Numbered from the stretch's first letter, positions 36,480 through 46,786 are shown. The stretch is DNA of 64,000 bases from Paenibacillus sp. JNUCC-31 (GCF_014844075.1 NZ_CP062165.1:2170001-2234000); one strand, 5' to 3'. Notes: generated from the letters alone by a model not told the origin. Translations and numbers: made by a program.

Positions 36480-38210
36480 TTATTTCTGAAGTCCGGCCTG
36501 TTTCAGCGTATCCCAAGCCGAAGCATTGGCAAAACTCCGATTCCATGCAGCTACACCGCCCAATTTCAAGGAATCAATCAAATCAACACGAGCCTGAAGA
36601 GAAACAGCATCTTCTATCCAAATTTTCTTGGTGGCTCCATCCTCGGCATATTCCACATAATTCTGCCCGCTTTCTTTATCCAAGACAGGTTTGAGCTTCT
36701 TCTCTTTGATCAGTTCTGCAATGGTGTTCATGCCTACCGCTTTGGACGACACTTTCACTTCTCCCTGGTCATTGGCCTCTTCTGTCCAGATTCGAGTATA
36801 CAGCGGCACAGCCATAATCAATTTGTTCGCTGGTACTTCATCCTCATCCAGAATTTTTCTCATCGAAGACTCGGTCCACGGAAGCGAGGCAACCGAACCG
36901 GCCTTTGGACTTGCGGCCCAGTGCTCGTCATACGCCATAACGACAATATAATCGGCAAAAGCCCCCAGCGAGCGACGATCGAGGAAAGCAGACCACATCT
37001 CACTGTTCGATTTTGGAGTCACATCCACCGAAACCATCAAACCATGAATACGCGCCATTGCCTTAATTTCACGCACAAATTGAGTGATATTGGGTCCATC
37101 ATCTGTGTAGACGTTCTCAAAATCGATATTAATCCCATCCAATTGATACGTTTGAGCGTATTCCAGCATCTGTTCAATAATATGCGTACGCGTCTTGTAG
37201 GAAGCCACGGCTTCTTTCGTGACATCCGGGTCAAAGCTGTTATCCATCAATCCCCACACTTCCATGCCGGAACGGTGAGCCCAGTTGACATATGCTTTAT
37301 CTCCCTTGCCTTTTACGTTACCTTGTCCATCAGTAATATGGAACCACGTAGGGCTGACCACATTAACTCCAGGCATTTTGTCGATCGAACCCACATCAGG
37401 CTGCCGATTATATACCGCTTCCCAAACCAGATTCACGGGTTTATTCTGCCACTTTTTCTCCGCTGCGGTCAAAGTGAATTTGGGCTTGTCCAGTTCCTTT
37501 TTCTCCGTAAGGGCCACATATTTATTATCCACATATCCGGCATAACCATTATCCAATTGTACAAAGCTCTGGCCATCCCCCGTTTGCCATACCCTTACAC
37601 GTGTGTCCTGCTCCATATCGGCAAGGATAGGGGAGGATTCTCCACCTCGCTTGTATAACGGGATCGTTTTGTCTGCCTTTGTAGACAAGGTATCAATCTC
37701 TGCATACTGAATATTGTCTCCTCCACGCATCAGTAGTACAGCACCCGTTGTAGCATCTTCCTGTGTCACGAGGCCGTATACTTCTTTCAGAGGTTTAAGT
37801 GGAATATAGGCTTCTCCCCCTATCACCTCCGGTTTAACTGTCATGGGATAATCCCGATGATTAAGTTCCGCCTTCGTACTTCCTTCCTTCATATGGAGCA
37901 CTCGCTGCGGGGTAGCGATAATGATATCCCCCGTGTCTGCTTCATAACGTATTCCGGAATCAACCGCATCTTGCAGTACCGTTACAGGCAGCTTGAGCTG
38001 ATCTCCCGTCCCTGAAGCTTCACCATCCATCAATTGTCCGTCCACAAAAATAGGTTGATTCATCCCGATCCAATCGGGGTCCTCGTGAATCTGATTAAGC
38101 CAAACATTCGTTATTAGCCAATAAGCCCCGCCTGCAATAACACAGGCACCCAAAAATCCAGGCCAGAACGAGCGCCGCTTCTGGCGTGTATATCTGCTTT
38201 TTCTACTCAA
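36480..38210 (-). CDS. Membrane-anchored glycoside hydrolase family 18 protein with SH3 domain
   Basis: 576 residues from TTG 38210 (GGAGGT 5 bases upstream). Order of parts: basic N-terminus and one membrane helix (about 15-35), a stalk resembling copper-amine-oxidase-type N domains (about 50-165), a bacterial SH3-like domain (about 182-232), and a GH18 barrel (about 255-570). The catalytic motif DGINIDFE is at 358-365, with the acid/base Glu at 365. Such proteins occur as spore-wall or cell-wall hydrolases (SleL/YaaH-like, chitinase-like). Substrate N-acetylglucosamine polymers of peptidoglycan are likely. Its 3' end touches the rRNA-spacer relic. Confidence 0.88.
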   Translation of the reverse strand: MSRKSRYTRQKRRSFWPGFLGACVIAGGAYWLITNVWLNQIHEDPDWIGMNQPIFVDGQLMDGEASGTGDQLKLPVTVLQDAVDSGIRYEADTGDIIIATPQRVLHMKEGSTKAELNHRDYPMTVKPEVIGGEAYIPLKPLKEVYGLVTQEDATTGAVLLMRGGDNIQYAEIDTLSTKADKTIPLYKRGGESSPILADMEQDTRVRVWQTGDGQSFVQLDNGYAGYVDNKYVALTEKKELDKPKFTLTAAEKKWQNKPVNLVWEAVYNRQPDVGSIDKMPGVNVVSPTWFHITDGQGNVKGKGDKAYVNWAHRSGMEVWGLMDNSFDPDVTKEAVASYKTRTHIIEQMLEYAQTYQLDGINIDFENVYTDDGPNITQFVREIKAMARIHGLMVSVDVTPKSNSEMWSAFLDRRSLGAFADYIVVMAYDEHWAASPKAGSVASLPWTESSMRKILDEDEVPANKLIMAVPLYTRIWTEEANDQGEVKVSSKAVGMNTIAELIKEKKLKPVLDKESGQNYVEYAEDGATKKIWIEDAVSLQARVDLIDSLKLGGVAAWNRSFANASAWDTLKQAGLQK

Positions 38211-38290
38211 ACGTCTACCTCCGTTAATCATGCTGAACCATGAAATGTGTATCCTGCTGACCATGCAATCTATTCTATCATCCTATAAAA

Positions 38291-38331
38291 CAAAAAACGT
38301 GAAGAATCCATATTATTGAATTCTGCACGTT
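38291..38331 (-). terminator. Terminator of perR
   Basis: On the minus strand AACGTGCAGAAT pairs with ATTCTTCACGTT, followed by TTTTTTG. Confidence 0.85.
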
Positions 38332-38351
38332 AATATTGTAAATCAACTCTC

Positions 38352-38774
38352 TTAATCCCTGCAACTTTTACAAACCCCATATACTTCCAACCGATGCCCA
38401 TGTACTTCAAATCCAGTACTTGACTCTGCCTGAAGTTCTACGCTCTTTAACGAGGGGTAGCTGAAGTCTTCAATTTTGCCGCATTTATCACAAATTACAT
38501 GGTAATGATCCGTCACATTGGCATCGAAGCGGCTTGAGTTATCTCCGTATGTCAATTCCCGAACCATGCCGGCTTCTAAAAACATCTTCAAATTGTTATA
38601 TACAGTCGCCACGCTCATACTGGGAAACTGGGGTTCAAGCGCACGGTAAATTTCATCGGCTGTTGGATGCCCCATGGATTCCATCAGATAGTTCAATATG
38701 GCATGACGCTGGGGTGTAATACGGACACCGGTCGTTTTCAGATGCTCCAACGCATGTTGGACACGTGTTGCCAT
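38352..38774 (-). CDS. perR: Peroxide-responsive repressor PerR (Fur family)
   Basis: A 140-residue Fur-family repressor. The five regulatory-metal ligands of PerR are all in register (His36, Asp84, His90, His92, Asp103), and Asp103 in IEDF distinguishes PerR from Fur. Structural zinc ligands are CDKC (95, 98) and CKSC (135, 138). The N-terminal winged helix recognises PerR boxes. Peroxide oxidises His36 or His90 in iron-loaded homologues, releasing DNA. The start is ATG 38774 after AAGGCGGTG; the frame extends further upstream without a signal. It has its own strong promoter. Confidence 0.94.
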   Translation of the reverse strand: MATRVQHALEHLKTTGVRITPQRHAILNYLMESMGHPTADEIYRALEPQFPSMSVATVYNNLKMFLEAGMVRELTYGDNSSRFDANVTDHYHVICDKCGKIEDFSYPSLKSVELQAESSTGFEVHGHRLEVYGVCKSCRD

Positions 38775-38910
38775 AAAACCCACCGCCTTACCTTTCATTC
38801 TCTTCGAAGACACAACAAATGACCACTTTGCCTCTTCATTCAGAGTTGATCTTCGGCTGAAACAACGGCATAACATCTTTCCTGCCATGTAACCTTGCCA
38901 TTTTATATTT

Positions 38911-38940
38911 ATTGTACGGCGATTGCAAGTTTATTGTCAA
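38911..38940 (-). promoter_or_regulatory. perR promoter
   Basis: On the minus strand TTGACA (38940-38935, consensus), 18-base spacer, TACAAT (38916-38911). No clear PerR box overlaps it. Confidence 0.8.
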
Positions 38941-38948
38941 CGCGCCAG

Positions 38949-40349
38949 TCAGGGATCTTCTGACGTATTGTCCTGGGAATTTTGCCCGTCTTCGTTCATC
39001 TGTTCCAGGTTCTCACCTGTACCGTCTGAATTTGGTGTAACTACATTGGCCGAAGGTACAGCCGGGTTTCGATCAATCGCAAGATCACTATTGCCTTCAA
39101 CTTTAACGGTATATTCTCCTTCACCAAGCTGACCCTCAATTGTTTTATTTTGCACTTTAAACGGCAGGTCCGTTCGCAGATCTCCATAACTGCTGGACCC
39201 ACTCAGGCTGTAATCGCCCCGTTCGGGAAGCAATATGTTGATTGCTCCTACAGCGCTATATACATCCCAGTCACCGCCTACTTTGGCAGATATAATGCTG
39301 ATACTGCCATTAAGAGATTGGGCTTTGACCGCCAGACTTGCACCATCCACATTAATATTTCCATTCCTTGTCTCTGCTGTAATCTCTCCAACGGAGTCTG
39401 ATATGTTGATGCTTCCGACTTGTGTCGTGAGATCCACATTCCCTGAAATGCCACGGGCTTTCATGTCTCCCCGGTTACTATCCAGGTCCACATTTCCGAT
39501 CGCATTAGCCACAATAACATCACCATTTAACGTTTTACCCGAGATATCTCCTACAGCGTTCGTAATTCGTATACGTCCATTCCCTGTCTCTGCAAAAATC
39601 GTACTAATGGCTTCTGGACGATTCAGCAAAATGGCTCCATTAGACGTTCGAAGATCCAGATTGAAACGGCGATCATCCGGAATCGTGATGGTAATGTTCA
39701 TTCGTGGCTGTGTTTTCTCGTTCTCTCCATATGTTTTGCCTGTAGCCTTGATATGAATCACTTTAGTACCATCCGCCTCAACAAAAGAAGCATCCGCAAC
39801 TGCTTTGGCCTGGACTTCCGTTGTCTGGTCAACCCAAACGACTGTACGTACTTCAATTTCTTCCGTGTCCCCGCGCTGTACCGAGATATCGCCGTTCACT
39901 CCCTCAAACACAATATCCGAAGTATCCATGCCTACAGGAACCCGAATCGTCCCCTTATCCTCCATGTATCCCGCAGCCTGACTATAGTCCATGGACGCCG
40001 CGCCCAGATTTAGACTTACTCGGTTCCATAAATGCATGTAGTGGTCCTGTTCTGTAACGATAAATACAGATGCCGCCAGAACAAGCGAAGTGAGGATGCC
40101 TTTGGCATCAGGCCTGAATCGTATTTTACTTTTCTCACCTTGGTTGTCTGAAACTTCTCTTCCTCTTCTTCGTGTCACTAAGAACAACAGTATGTATTCC
40201 ACACCTAACACAATGAGCAAGAGCGGCCACCAATCGACCATCTCATATACATAGTCCGTTCCCCACCGTTTATCCAAAATTAACAGCACACCGACGGCTA
40301 CGATTAAGGCGGCAGCCGTATAGCGGCCAACCCGGACTTTACGGTTCAT
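38949..40349 (-). CDS. DUF4097-type beta-repeat membrane protein
   Basis: 466 residues from ATG 40349 (GAGGAGGGAAGG upstream). Three membrane segments occur in the first 100 residues (LiaI/LiaF-type TM pair at about 10-60, one at about 88-100). The rest is a long right-handed beta-solenoid-like repeat of about 20 residues (NGDISV, NGAILL, NGRIRI, NGDVIV, RGDMKA, VGSINI, NGNINV, NGSISI), the DUF4097 putative adhesin domain. The C-terminal 40 residues are acidic and disordered. Related proteins are linked to envelope-stress modules. It is cotranscribed with the membrane protein gene upstream (26-base gap). Confidence 0.85.
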   Translation of the reverse strand: MNRKVRVGRYTAAALIVAVGVLLILDKRWGTDYVYEMVDWWPLLLIVLGVEYILLFLVTRRRGREVSDNQGEKSKIRFRPDAKGILTSLVLAASVFIVTEQDHYMHLWNRVSLNLGAASMDYSQAAGYMEDKGTIRVPVGMDTSDIVFEGVNGDISVQRGDTEEIEVRTVVWVDQTTEVQAKAVADASFVEADGTKVIHIKATGKTYGENEKTQPRMNITITIPDDRRFNLDLRTSNGAILLNRPEAISTIFAETGNGRIRITNAVGDISGKTLNGDVIVANAIGNVDLDSNRGDMKARGISGNVDLTTQVGSINISDSVGEITAETRNGNINVDGASLAVKAQSLNGSISIISAKVGGDWDVYSAVGAINILLPERGDYSLSGSSSYGDLRTDLPFKVQNKTIEGQLGEGEYTVKVEGNSDLAIDRNPAVPSANVVTPNSDGTGENLEQMNEDGQNSQDNTSEDP

Positions 40350-40375
40350 CGCCTTCCCTCCTCGAATCGTTCACA

Positions 40376-40969
40376 CTAGATTTTTTTCTTGCGCAACATA
40401 ACCCAGATCTCGCGTCCGAAAAGCAGTAACCCTCCTGCAATCATCAAAACGGCAAACGTGTATCCGCCATACATAGCGAGCAGCTCCTTAAACCAACGCG
40501 GTTTCCGGAAAAATAATATCATTAGCGATCCGCCTACTATAAGAAGCAATCCAAACGAAATGCCTTTCTCCCAAGCCATCATGGCTTCTCCAACAGTGCG
40601 TTCATTAGGCGTTGGCTTGTCCGAACTGCCCTGGGTAATCGCTCTTCGCCTGCGCATCATTACCCAATCAGCAGATTGTAAGACATCGAACACATTGTAA
40701 AAGTAAATCATCGGGATAAACAATGCCAACAGGATAAGCAGAGGTACATTAATCTGTATTCCAATCGTTGAGAAGTACAAGAGCGCTGACAAGTCCAGAA
40801 GTACAAGCAGCGTGAAGGTCAGACCTCTCATATACAATCGGAGATAAATATGGCCGAGGCCCGGAATAACCGCACTGAGCAGCCCCGCAACAAATTTGTG
40901 AGTTCGGTTTCGAACAGGGTTAACTTTCGTGCCGCCCGATATATTGTTCGACTGACGTTTGCGTTTCAT
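40376..40969 (-). CDS. Multispanning membrane protein of unknown function
   Basis: 197 residues from ATG 40969 (AAAGGAG 7 bases upstream). A basic N-terminus is followed by a segment like TM2-domain proteins (GLLSAVIPGLGHIYLRLYMRG), then about four more hydrophobic helices (to residue 190) and a basic C-terminus (RKKKI). It precedes the DUF4097 gene in the same operon, and the pair together resembles regulatory or accessory membrane modules of envelope stress. I do not recognise a more specific family. Confidence 0.7.
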   Translation of the reverse strand: MKRKRQSNNISGGTKVNPVRNRTHKFVAGLLSAVIPGLGHIYLRLYMRGLTFTLLVLLDLSALLYFSTIGIQINVPLLILLALFIPMIYFYNVFDVLQSADWVMMRRRRAITQGSSDKPTPNERTVGEAMMAWEKGISFGLLLIVGGSLMILFFRKPRWFKELLAMYGGYTFAVLMIAGGLLLFGREIWVMLRKKKI

Positions 40970-41076
40970 AACATACTCCTTTCTTCTTCGCTAACGTTCC
41001 CGTTCTTTATGCATTTGGTTAGATGTTACCCTAAAGAACCGCAAGAGTAACTGGAAGAAATATGGATATGAGCAAA

Positions 41077-41106
41077 AACCCTCCGCACCAAGGTCCTCAG
41101 AGGGTT
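41077..41106 (-). terminator. Terminator of the mgtC-like gene
   Basis: On the minus strand AACCCTC/GAGGGTT, 16-base loop, TTTTTG. Confidence 0.8.
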
Positions 41107-41115
41107 GCATTTCAT

Positions 41116-41826
41116 CTATTCAATCGATACTTTTGTTACATGCTCCCACTGCCTTAGTTTGGATACGAGCTGTACCGTACTGAACTCATGCGGCATATAA
41201 ACATGCAATACGATTTCAACTTTACGTTCAACGGCTACCATCTCTGCGTACGCCAAATCTTGCTCATTTACTGTAATTTTACGGATTCTGATCTTCTCCT
41301 CCTCCATAAATGAAGATACCTGTTCCAGAAAACCGGGTTCAGACAAGGTATGCAGTGTAACGACATGCAGTTTGTTCCCTCGGATGTACCTTAGCTCCAG
41401 TTTGTTGAACACCCAAAGATTCAGGAGTACCAGAACAGTTGACACGATAGAGGCAAAAAAGAACCCAGCGCCTGCAGCCAGCCCGATCGCCGCAACAACC
41501 CAGATGGAAGCTGCAGTGGTCAGTCCTGTAATGGATTTTCCGGTAAAAAGAATCGTCCCCGCTCCCAGAAATCCAACACCGGTAATAACAGCTGTAGCCA
41601 GACGAGCAGGATCAATCCTTACGTTTAATTCATTCGCAAAATCTTTAAAACCATAAATAGACAACATCATAATCAGTGCAGAACCAAGGCATACCAGAAT
41701 ATGAGTACGCAGGCCTGCTGCATGATTCGAACGTTCCCTTTCCAAACCTACAAGCCCTCCAAGCAGCATAGCCAGCAATAATCGCAGTAAAATATGCCAC
41801 TCATCGATTAACCAGGGATTACCCAA
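41116..41826 (-). CDS. MgtC/SapB family membrane protein
   Basis: 236 residues, starting at TTG 41826 (GGAGGAGG 10 bases upstream). The N-terminal 140 residues carry four to five membrane helices with the family signatures GGLVGLERE, HILVCLGSALIMM and TGVGFLGAGTI. The C-terminal 90 residues form an ACT-like cytoplasmic domain (VVTLHTLSEPGFLEQVSSF). MgtC proteins modulate magnesium homeostasis and ATP synthase in pathogens; in free-living Firmicutes the SapB-like members have no firm role. Monocistronic. Confidence 0.9.
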   Translation of the reverse strand: MGNPWLIDEWHILLRLLLAMLLGGLVGLERERSNHAAGLRTHILVCLGSALIMMLSIYGFKDFANELNVRIDPARLATAVITGVGFLGAGTILFTGKSITGLTTAASIWVVAAIGLAAGAGFFFASIVSTVLVLLNLWVFNKLELRYIRGNKLHVVTLHTLSEPGFLEQVSSFMEEEKIRIRKITVNEQDLAYAEMVAVERKVEIVLHVYMPHEFSTVQLVSKLRQWEHVTKVSIE

Positions 41827-41972
41827 AGCCGGTGTTCCTCCTCCAAGTTGTTCACATTATTCATCTTTATTCTCGAAAACACTTCATAATACCTGAAGCC
41901 GCTTCAATTAGTAGAACAACAGGATCAAAACGGGTTATTTGTCTCGTTGTTCCATCCAGTTAATGATTTAAA

Positions 41973-42443
41973 TCATTTATGCAATGAATCCTTATGAAAT
42001 GTTGTTAATTCCACACCTGGTGCAATCTGTACAACTTCCACTGGTTTAAAACCAAATTTGGTATACAAGTTCACGGCTGGTTGATTCAAAGTTCCTGTGG
42101 AAACAATATACCGCGGAAGATCCGGATATTGTTCAAACACATGTGTCATCAAAGCAACAGCGATTCCCTTGCGAAAATGATCCGGATGCACCATCATTCG
42201 TGTAATGGTCAGTGTATTCGTCTCTTCCTCCGCTACTGCGACAGCCCCCATCAGTTCGCCGTCTTCATCAACATAACCATAAAAGGTCTCCCCGCAATTC
42301 TGCAGTGTTTCCATCGTATCCAGCAAAGGTGGAATATCCTGAAAGCCGATAATCTCAGCCTCTAACCAATAAGCCACATGTTGCAGCCTCCATAACTGTC
42401 CTAGCGTCTCCAGATCACTCAATGATAATGATTGAATCCTCAT
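41973..42443 (-). CDS. GNAT family N-acetyltransferase
   Basis: 156 residues from ATG 42443, after AAGGAGACGGAGGAATTGAT. The acetyl-CoA binding motif A reads MMVHPDHFRKGIAVALM, followed by LNQPAVNLYTKFGFKPV (motif B). The acceptor substrate is unknown. It is monocistronic between mgtC-like and gatB and shows no operon context that would suggest a target. Confidence 0.88.
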   Translation of the reverse strand: MRIQSLSLSDLETLGQLWRLQHVAYWLEAEIIGFQDIPPLLDTMETLQNCGETFYGYVDEDGELMGAVAVAEEETNTLTITRMMVHPDHFRKGIAVALMTHVFEQYPDLPRYIVSTGTLNQPAVNLYTKFGFKPVEVVQIAPGVELTTFHKDSLHK

Positions 42444-42517
42444 ATCAATTCCTCCGTCTCCTTATGTTACAAAACGATATCCAGAATAACGAATATCATT
42501 CGTGCTTCAAAATAACA

Positions 42518-42548
42518 AAAAGAGGCTGTCACAGGGACGAGCCTCTTT
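42518..42548 (-). terminator. Terminator of the gatCAB operon
   Basis: On the minus strand AAAGAGGCT/AGCCTCTTT followed by TTG and more T residues. Confidence 0.88.
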
Positions 42549-42570
42549 CTGTCCGGCCTCACCGGATGGA

Positions 42571-44010
42571 TTAGCGGTTCAGTACATCTGTAAGCAGTTG
42601 GTTGGCTAGTCCAGGGTTGGCTTTGCCTTTGCTTTCTTTCATGACTTGACCAACAAGGAATCCAATGGCCTTCTGTTTACCAGCCTTATAATCCTCTACG
42701 GATTGTGGGTTGTTCGCAACAACCTGCTCCACGATGGCGAGAATGGCACCCTCATCACTAATTTGAACCAGACCCTTCTCTTCAACGATCTGCTGTGGAA
42801 GCTTGCCGCTCTCCAGCATTTCCTTAAATACGGTCTTGGCAATCTTGCTGTTAATTGTGCCTTTCTCCAGCAGCCCAATCATCTCGCCCAAACCTTGGCC
42901 TGTTAGCGGCACCTGAGTTAGTTCCAGGTTGCTGGTGTTCAGGTAACCCAGCAAATCGCCCATGATCCAGTTGGATACGGCTTTTGCATCCTTGGTGTAT
43001 TTCAGACTGTCTTCAAAAAGATCGGCTACAGCTTTAGAAGAGGTGATAACCTCCGCATCATAACTAGGCAGTCCATAATCCGCGGTATAACGAGCTTTAC
43101 GCTCGTCTGGAAGCTCCGGTATGGAGGCTCTGATCCGTTCTTTCCAGGCTGCGTCGATATGCAGCTTCACCAGATCCGGGTCCGGGAAATAACGATAGTC
43201 ATGCGCCTGCTCTTTACCACGCATGGACAGTGTTTTTCCTTGAGCCTCATCCCAGCGACGAGTTTCCTGAACGACTTCACCGCCGTCATCCAAAATTTCA
43301 GCTTGGCGATACTGCTCATACTCCAGACCACGCTGAACGCCGCGGAAGGAGTTCATGTTTTTCAACTCGGCTCTCGTTCCCAGCTTCTCCTGTCCATGTG
43401 GACGCAAACTGATGTTGGCGTCACAACGCAGGGAGCCTTCTTCCATTTTCACGTCCGACACATCGCAGTACTGCATGATCGCACGCAATTTCTCCAGATA
43501 TGCACGCGCTTCTTCCGGAGAAGAAATCTCAGGTTCAGACACGATTTCCACCAACGGGGTACCCACACGGTTGAAATCGACCAATGAAGCATAGCCGCCA
43601 TCCACGTGGGTAAGCTTCCCTGCATCTTCTTCCAGATGAAGACGCGTAATGCCGATTCGCTTCGTTTCACCGTTGACTTCAATATCGATCCAGCCGTTCT
43701 CACCGATGGGTTGATCGAATTGCGAGATTTGGTAAGCTTTCGGGGAATCGGGGTAGAAGTAGTTTTTGCGGTCAAACTTGCTGACATCAGCAATGGTGCA
43801 GTTAAGAGCCATGGCTGCTTTCATCGCATAATCTACAGCTTGGCGATTCAATACCGGCAATACGCCTGGATGTCCGAGACAGACAGGACAAGTATGTGTA
43901 TTTGGCGGAGCTCCAAAGGCGGTGGAGCAGCCGCAAAAGATTTTGGAATTTGTATGCAACTCGACATGGACTTCAAGTCCAACGACCGTTTCATATTTAG
44001 ATGCGGACAT
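42571..44010 (-). CDS. gatB: Asp-tRNA(Asn)/Glu-tRNA(Gln) amidotransferase subunit B
   Basis: 479 residues. The kinase/tRNA-binding subunit of the GatCAB complex that converts Glu-tRNA(Gln) and Asp-tRNA(Asn) to the amidated forms. The N-terminus [13 protein letters not shown] and the zinc-site region FCGCSTAFG...[10 protein letters not shown] are diagnostic, as is [18 protein letters not shown] [13 protein letters not shown]. The C-terminal YqeY-like tail domain binds tRNA. The start is ATG 44010 with GGAGG 8 bases upstream, 26 bases after gatA. Confidence 0.97.
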   Translation of the reverse strand: MSASKYETVVGLEVHVELHTNSKIFCGCSTAFGAPPNTHTCPVCLGHPGVLPVLNRQAVDYAMKAAMALNCTIADVSKFDRKNYFYPDSPKAYQISQFDQPIGENGWIDIEVNGETKRIGITRLHLEEDAGKLTHVDGGYASLVDFNRVGTPLVEIVSEPEISSPEEARAYLEKLRAIMQYCDVSDVKMEEGSLRCDANISLRPHGQEKLGTRAELKNMNSFRGVQRGLEYEQYRQAEILDDGGEVVQETRRWDEAQGKTLSMRGKEQAHDYRYFPDPDLVKLHIDAAWKERIRASIPELPDERKARYTADYGLPSYDAEVITSSKAVADLFEDSLKYTKDAKAVSNWIMGDLLGYLNTSNLELTQVPLTGQGLGEMIGLLEKGTINSKIAKTVFKEMLESGKLPQQIVEEKGLVQISDEGAILAIVEQVVANNPQSVEDYKAGKQKAIGFLVGQVMKESKGKANPGLANQLLTDVLNR

Positions 44011-44036
44011 TTCTATATTCCTCCGTTCCAGGCAGT

Positions 44037-45494
44037 CTACAGCTGCGGACGCTGCTTGTGGAATTCCGTATTTTGTTCAAACGCATGCGCTACGCGCAAT
44101 ACAGTCGTTTCATCAAAGGCTTTACCGATAATCTGCATGCCGACAGGCAGCCCATCCGAGAATCCGCAAGGGATGCTCACTGCAGGTACACCAGCCAGGC
44201 TGACAGGGATAGTCAGAATGTCGTTGAGATACATCGTAAGTGGATCATCGACTTGGGAACCGAGTTTAAATGCCGTTGTTGGCGCTGTTGGTCCAATGAT
44301 GACATCATATTTGGCAAATACGTCGTCGAAATCCTGTTTGATCAACGTACGCACTTTCTGAGCTTTCAAATAATACGCATCGTAGTAACCCGAGCTGAGT
44401 GCATAGGTTCCAAGCATGATGCGTCGTTTCACTTCGGGACCAAAGCCTTGACTACGGGACTGGTGGTACAGATCCAACAGGTTTTCCGGGTTGTCTGCAC
44501 GAACACCATAACGCACGCCGTCGAAACGAGCCAGGTTCGAAGAGGCCTCCGAGGAAGCGAGCAGATAATACGTAGCCACCGCATATTCGGTATGCGGAAG
44601 GGATACTTCTTCCCATGTTGCGCCGAGTCCTTCAAGGACTTTCAGAGCGGACAGGACGGTTTCTTTAACTTGAGGATCCACGCCTTCACCCATGTATTCC
44701 TTCGGAACAGCAATGCGGAGCCCTTTGACATCTCCTGTCAATCCGCTTAAATAATCCGGGATATCCACTTTTGCAGACGTTGAATCTTTGGCGTCATAAC
44801 CAGCAATGGCTTGCAGCACATAGGCAGAGTCCTCGACATTTTTCGTCAAAGGTCCAATCTGATCCAGCGAGGATGCGAATGCAACCAAACCAAAGCGTGA
44901 AACAAGTCCGTAAGTCGGTTTCAAGCCGACAACGCCGCAATAGGATGCTGGCTGTCTGATGGAGCCCCCTGTATCTGATCCCAATGTGAAATATGCTTCT
45001 CCTGCCGCAACAGCCGCAGCAGATCCACCACTTGATCCGCCTGGAACACGATCGAGTGCCCATGGGTTACGTACAGGATAGAAACTTGAATTTTCATTGG
45101 AGCCGCCCATGGCGAATTCGTCCATATTCAGTTTTCCGATAGTTACAGTATCCGCAGCCTTCAGCTTCTCGACAACTGTTGCATCATATACCGGGTCGAA
45201 GTTGCGCAGAAACTGGCTTCCGCACGTTGTACGCAACCCGTTCGTAACGATGTTATCCTTAATGCCGACTGGCAATCCAAAAAGCAAACCTTTCTCCTCG
45301 CCGCTGACGAGTCGATCATCCAGTTGATGAGCACGCGCACGTGCTTGTTCTTCATCCAATGCCAGATACGCCTTAACCTTCTCATCATGCGCACCGATAT
45401 TCTGATATGCCTGATCCACCAGATCGCTAACCGATAACTCCTTGGCATGCAGCTTGTTATGTATCTCCGGCAACGATTGTTCAAATAAACTCAC
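44037..45494 (-). CDS. gatA: Asp-tRNA(Asn)/Glu-tRNA(Gln) amidotransferase subunit A
   Basis: 485 residues from GTG 45494 (GGAAGGAGG upstream). The glutaminase subunit of the amidase-signature family. The catalytic triad motifs are all present: Lys in [10 protein letters not shown], Ser in [15 protein letters not shown], and the nucleophile Ser in [16 protein letters not shown]. Ammonia made here is channelled to GatB. It lies 27 bases after gatC. Confidence 0.97.
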   Translation of the reverse strand: MSLFEQSLPEIHNKLHAKELSVSDLVDQAYQNIGAHDEKVKAYLALDEEQARARAHQLDDRLVSGEEKGLLFGLPVGIKDNIVTNGLRTTCGSQFLRNFDPVYDATVVEKLKAADTVTIGKLNMDEFAMGGSNENSSFYPVRNPWALDRVPGGSSGGSAAAVAAGEAYFTLGSDTGGSIRQPASYCGVVGLKPTYGLVSRFGLVAFASSLDQIGPLTKNVEDSAYVLQAIAGYDAKDSTSAKVDIPDYLSGLTGDVKGLRIAVPKEYMGEGVDPQVKETVLSALKVLEGLGATWEEVSLPHTEYAVATYYLLASSEASSNLARFDGVRYGVRADNPENLLDLYHQSRSQGFGPEVKRRIMLGTYALSSGYYDAYYLKAQKVRTLIKQDFDDVFAKYDVIIGPTAPTTAFKLGSQVDDPLTMYLNDILTIPVSLAGVPAVSIPCGFSDGLPVGMQIIGKAFDETTVLRVAHAFEQNTEFHKQRPQL

Positions 45495-45521
45495 GGTTTT
45501 CGTCCTCCTTCCGGTTATCCG

Positions 45522-45809
45522 TTATTCCATTACAGCAGGCACTTTGAACTGCCCGTCTTCTTCTTCCGGTGCATTTTGCATCACCTGTTCAATCGACAAA
45601 CTTTCCTTGGTCTCATCATCACGCATCACATTGCTAACGTGCAGAACGTGAGTGGTTGGCTCGATGTCATCGGTGTCCAGCTCATTCAGCTTCTCTGCAT
45701 ATTTTAAAATCGCGTTCAGCTGACCTGTGAGGGTTTGTTCTTCTTCAGCAGTCAAATTGAGCCGGGCCAGCTTGGCCACATGCTGAACGTCATTATTCGA
45801 AATACTCAT
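45522..45809 (-). CDS. gatC: Asp-tRNA(Asn)/Glu-tRNA(Gln) amidotransferase subunit C
   Basis: A 95-residue wrapping subunit that stabilises GatA-GatB. It begins MSISNNDVQHVAKLARLNLTAEEE and ends with the conserved DGQFKVPAVME. The start is ATG 45809, with AAGGAGG 8 bases upstream. First gene of the operon, about 95 bases after a strong promoter. Confidence 0.95.
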   Translation of the reverse strand: MSISNNDVQHVAKLARLNLTAEEEQTLTGQLNAILKYAEKLNELDTDDIEPTTHVLHVSNVMRDDETKESLSIEQVMQNAPEEEDGQFKVPAVME

Positions 45810-45900
45810 TTCCGGATGCCTCCTTCATTCGTTCTAATTCCCGAGACCGCCTGAAACGAATCGTTCGTTTAACGGGCTAAAGTCCCAAGATAACTTTTTC

Positions 45901-45929
45901 ATTATAGGTGAGATAGTTCGACAATTCAA
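45901..45929 (-). promoter_or_regulatory. gatCAB promoter
   Basis: On the minus strand TTGAAT (45929-45924), 17-base spacer, TATAAT (45906-45901). Confidence 0.85.
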
Positions 45930-46004
45930 TGCAAATGACCCGAGTTACCGAATATGCAAAAACCAGGATAATAAGGGCTTCAACATTCCCATGTTCGAAT
46001 CTAA

Positions 46005-46033
46005 TCAAAAAAGAGCCGGCATCAGCCGACTCT
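46005..46033 (-). terminator. Terminator after the 127-residue protein gene
   Basis: On the minus strand AGAGTCGGC/GCCGGCTCT around TGAT, followed by TTTTTT. Confidence 0.9.
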
Positions 46034-46039
46034 TAAACT

Positions 46040-46423
46040 CTAAATCCATGCACGCAGGTTAACCTGCTTTATAAAATCCGCCTGTGACATAACATCGTTC
46101 GCGGTTTCTTCTTCCTCTTCCACAGCTTCGAAATCTCCGTTCATCAAATGATGAAACAGTTTCTCATTGTGTGTCGCAAGGGCGTAATCTATCAACGCTT
46201 CTCGCTCGACCCGCTCAGCTTCCTGCTTCAGCAGAACCTCTTCTAGATCGACGTCGCCGGATGGAACAAAAAAGTTCCGATTCACCTGCGGCACTCGAAG
46301 CACGTAATCGAACGCATTGTCCGGATTCCGGTCATAAGCGATGATGAAACCATATTCCCCCACAGGAAGATTCTGCTCAAATGCATCCGCGACGATGACA
46401 ACCTTCTCTCCTAATCGCAGCAT
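46040..46423 (-). CDS. Conserved hypothetical protein, 127 residues
   Basis: Not recognised. The start is ATG 46423, 7 bases after CAGGAGG, so it is a real gene with its own terminator. Residues 1-60 look like a small beta-barrel (GEKVVIVADAFEQNLPVGEYGFIIAYDR, DYVLRVPQVNRNFFVPSGDVDL). Residues 60-100 are helical and charged with an acidic stretch (EEEEE), and the C-terminus is hydrophobic. No signal peptide or membrane helix. It lies between gatC and the ECF operon and reads leftward as its neighbours do. Confidence 0.7.
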   Translation of the reverse strand: MLRLGEKVVIVADAFEQNLPVGEYGFIIAYDRNPDNAFDYVLRVPQVNRNFFVPSGDVDLEEVLLKQEAERVEREALIDYALATHNEKLFHHLMNGDFEAVEEEEETANDVMSQADFIKQVNLRAWI

Positions 46424-46552
46424 CGTCTAACCTCCTGGTAGTCTATCTTTTTATTATTTGTATAGTCTACTAGAAAAGAATAGCGATGTCTACGATTACT
46501 AGAATTAAACAAAACATTTGTGCAAAATCTTTTTTTCATTCCGTAAATTCTA

Positions 46553-46786
46553 TCATTTACCCGATGTTTGCCTAGGGGGTTTGCGATCTGTTCGCACCAC
46601 AATAAACCAATATATGATCAAAGGCGTTGGGAATCCGGTAATTCCCCACAATCCCCATAACCAGGGAAAACGGCCACGCCTCCGCGCATCCTGAAAAATC
46701 CATGTTCCCTGAATCAGCAAAAGAATGGCAATCAAAATCATCCATACGAGAGGAATCTCGTTCAATGAATAGTGCAGATCATTCAT
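46553..46786 (-). CDS. Phospholipase-D-nuclease N-terminal-type small membrane protein (YxlD/YxlE-like)
   Basis: 77 residues with two membrane helices (about 12-30 and 44-66) and the PLDc_N motif region (IFQDARRRGRFPWLWGLWGITGFPTPLIIYWFIV). In B. subtilis the sigY operon encodes similar small proteins YxlD and YxlE that help restrain sigma-Y. It overlaps the upstream gene by 8 bases and is the third gene of the ECF operon. The start is ATG 46786, after GGAGACCCGCC. Confidence 0.82.
   Translation of the reverse strand: MNDLHYSLNEIPLVWMILIAILLLIQGTWIFQDARRRGRFPWLWGLWGITGFPTPLIIYWFIVVRTDRKPPRQTSGK

Noticed and set aside
36301..36546. 81-codon min-strand frame across the spacer relic
   Set aside because: It reads through the rRNA-spacer relic and the end of the GH18 gene in another frame.
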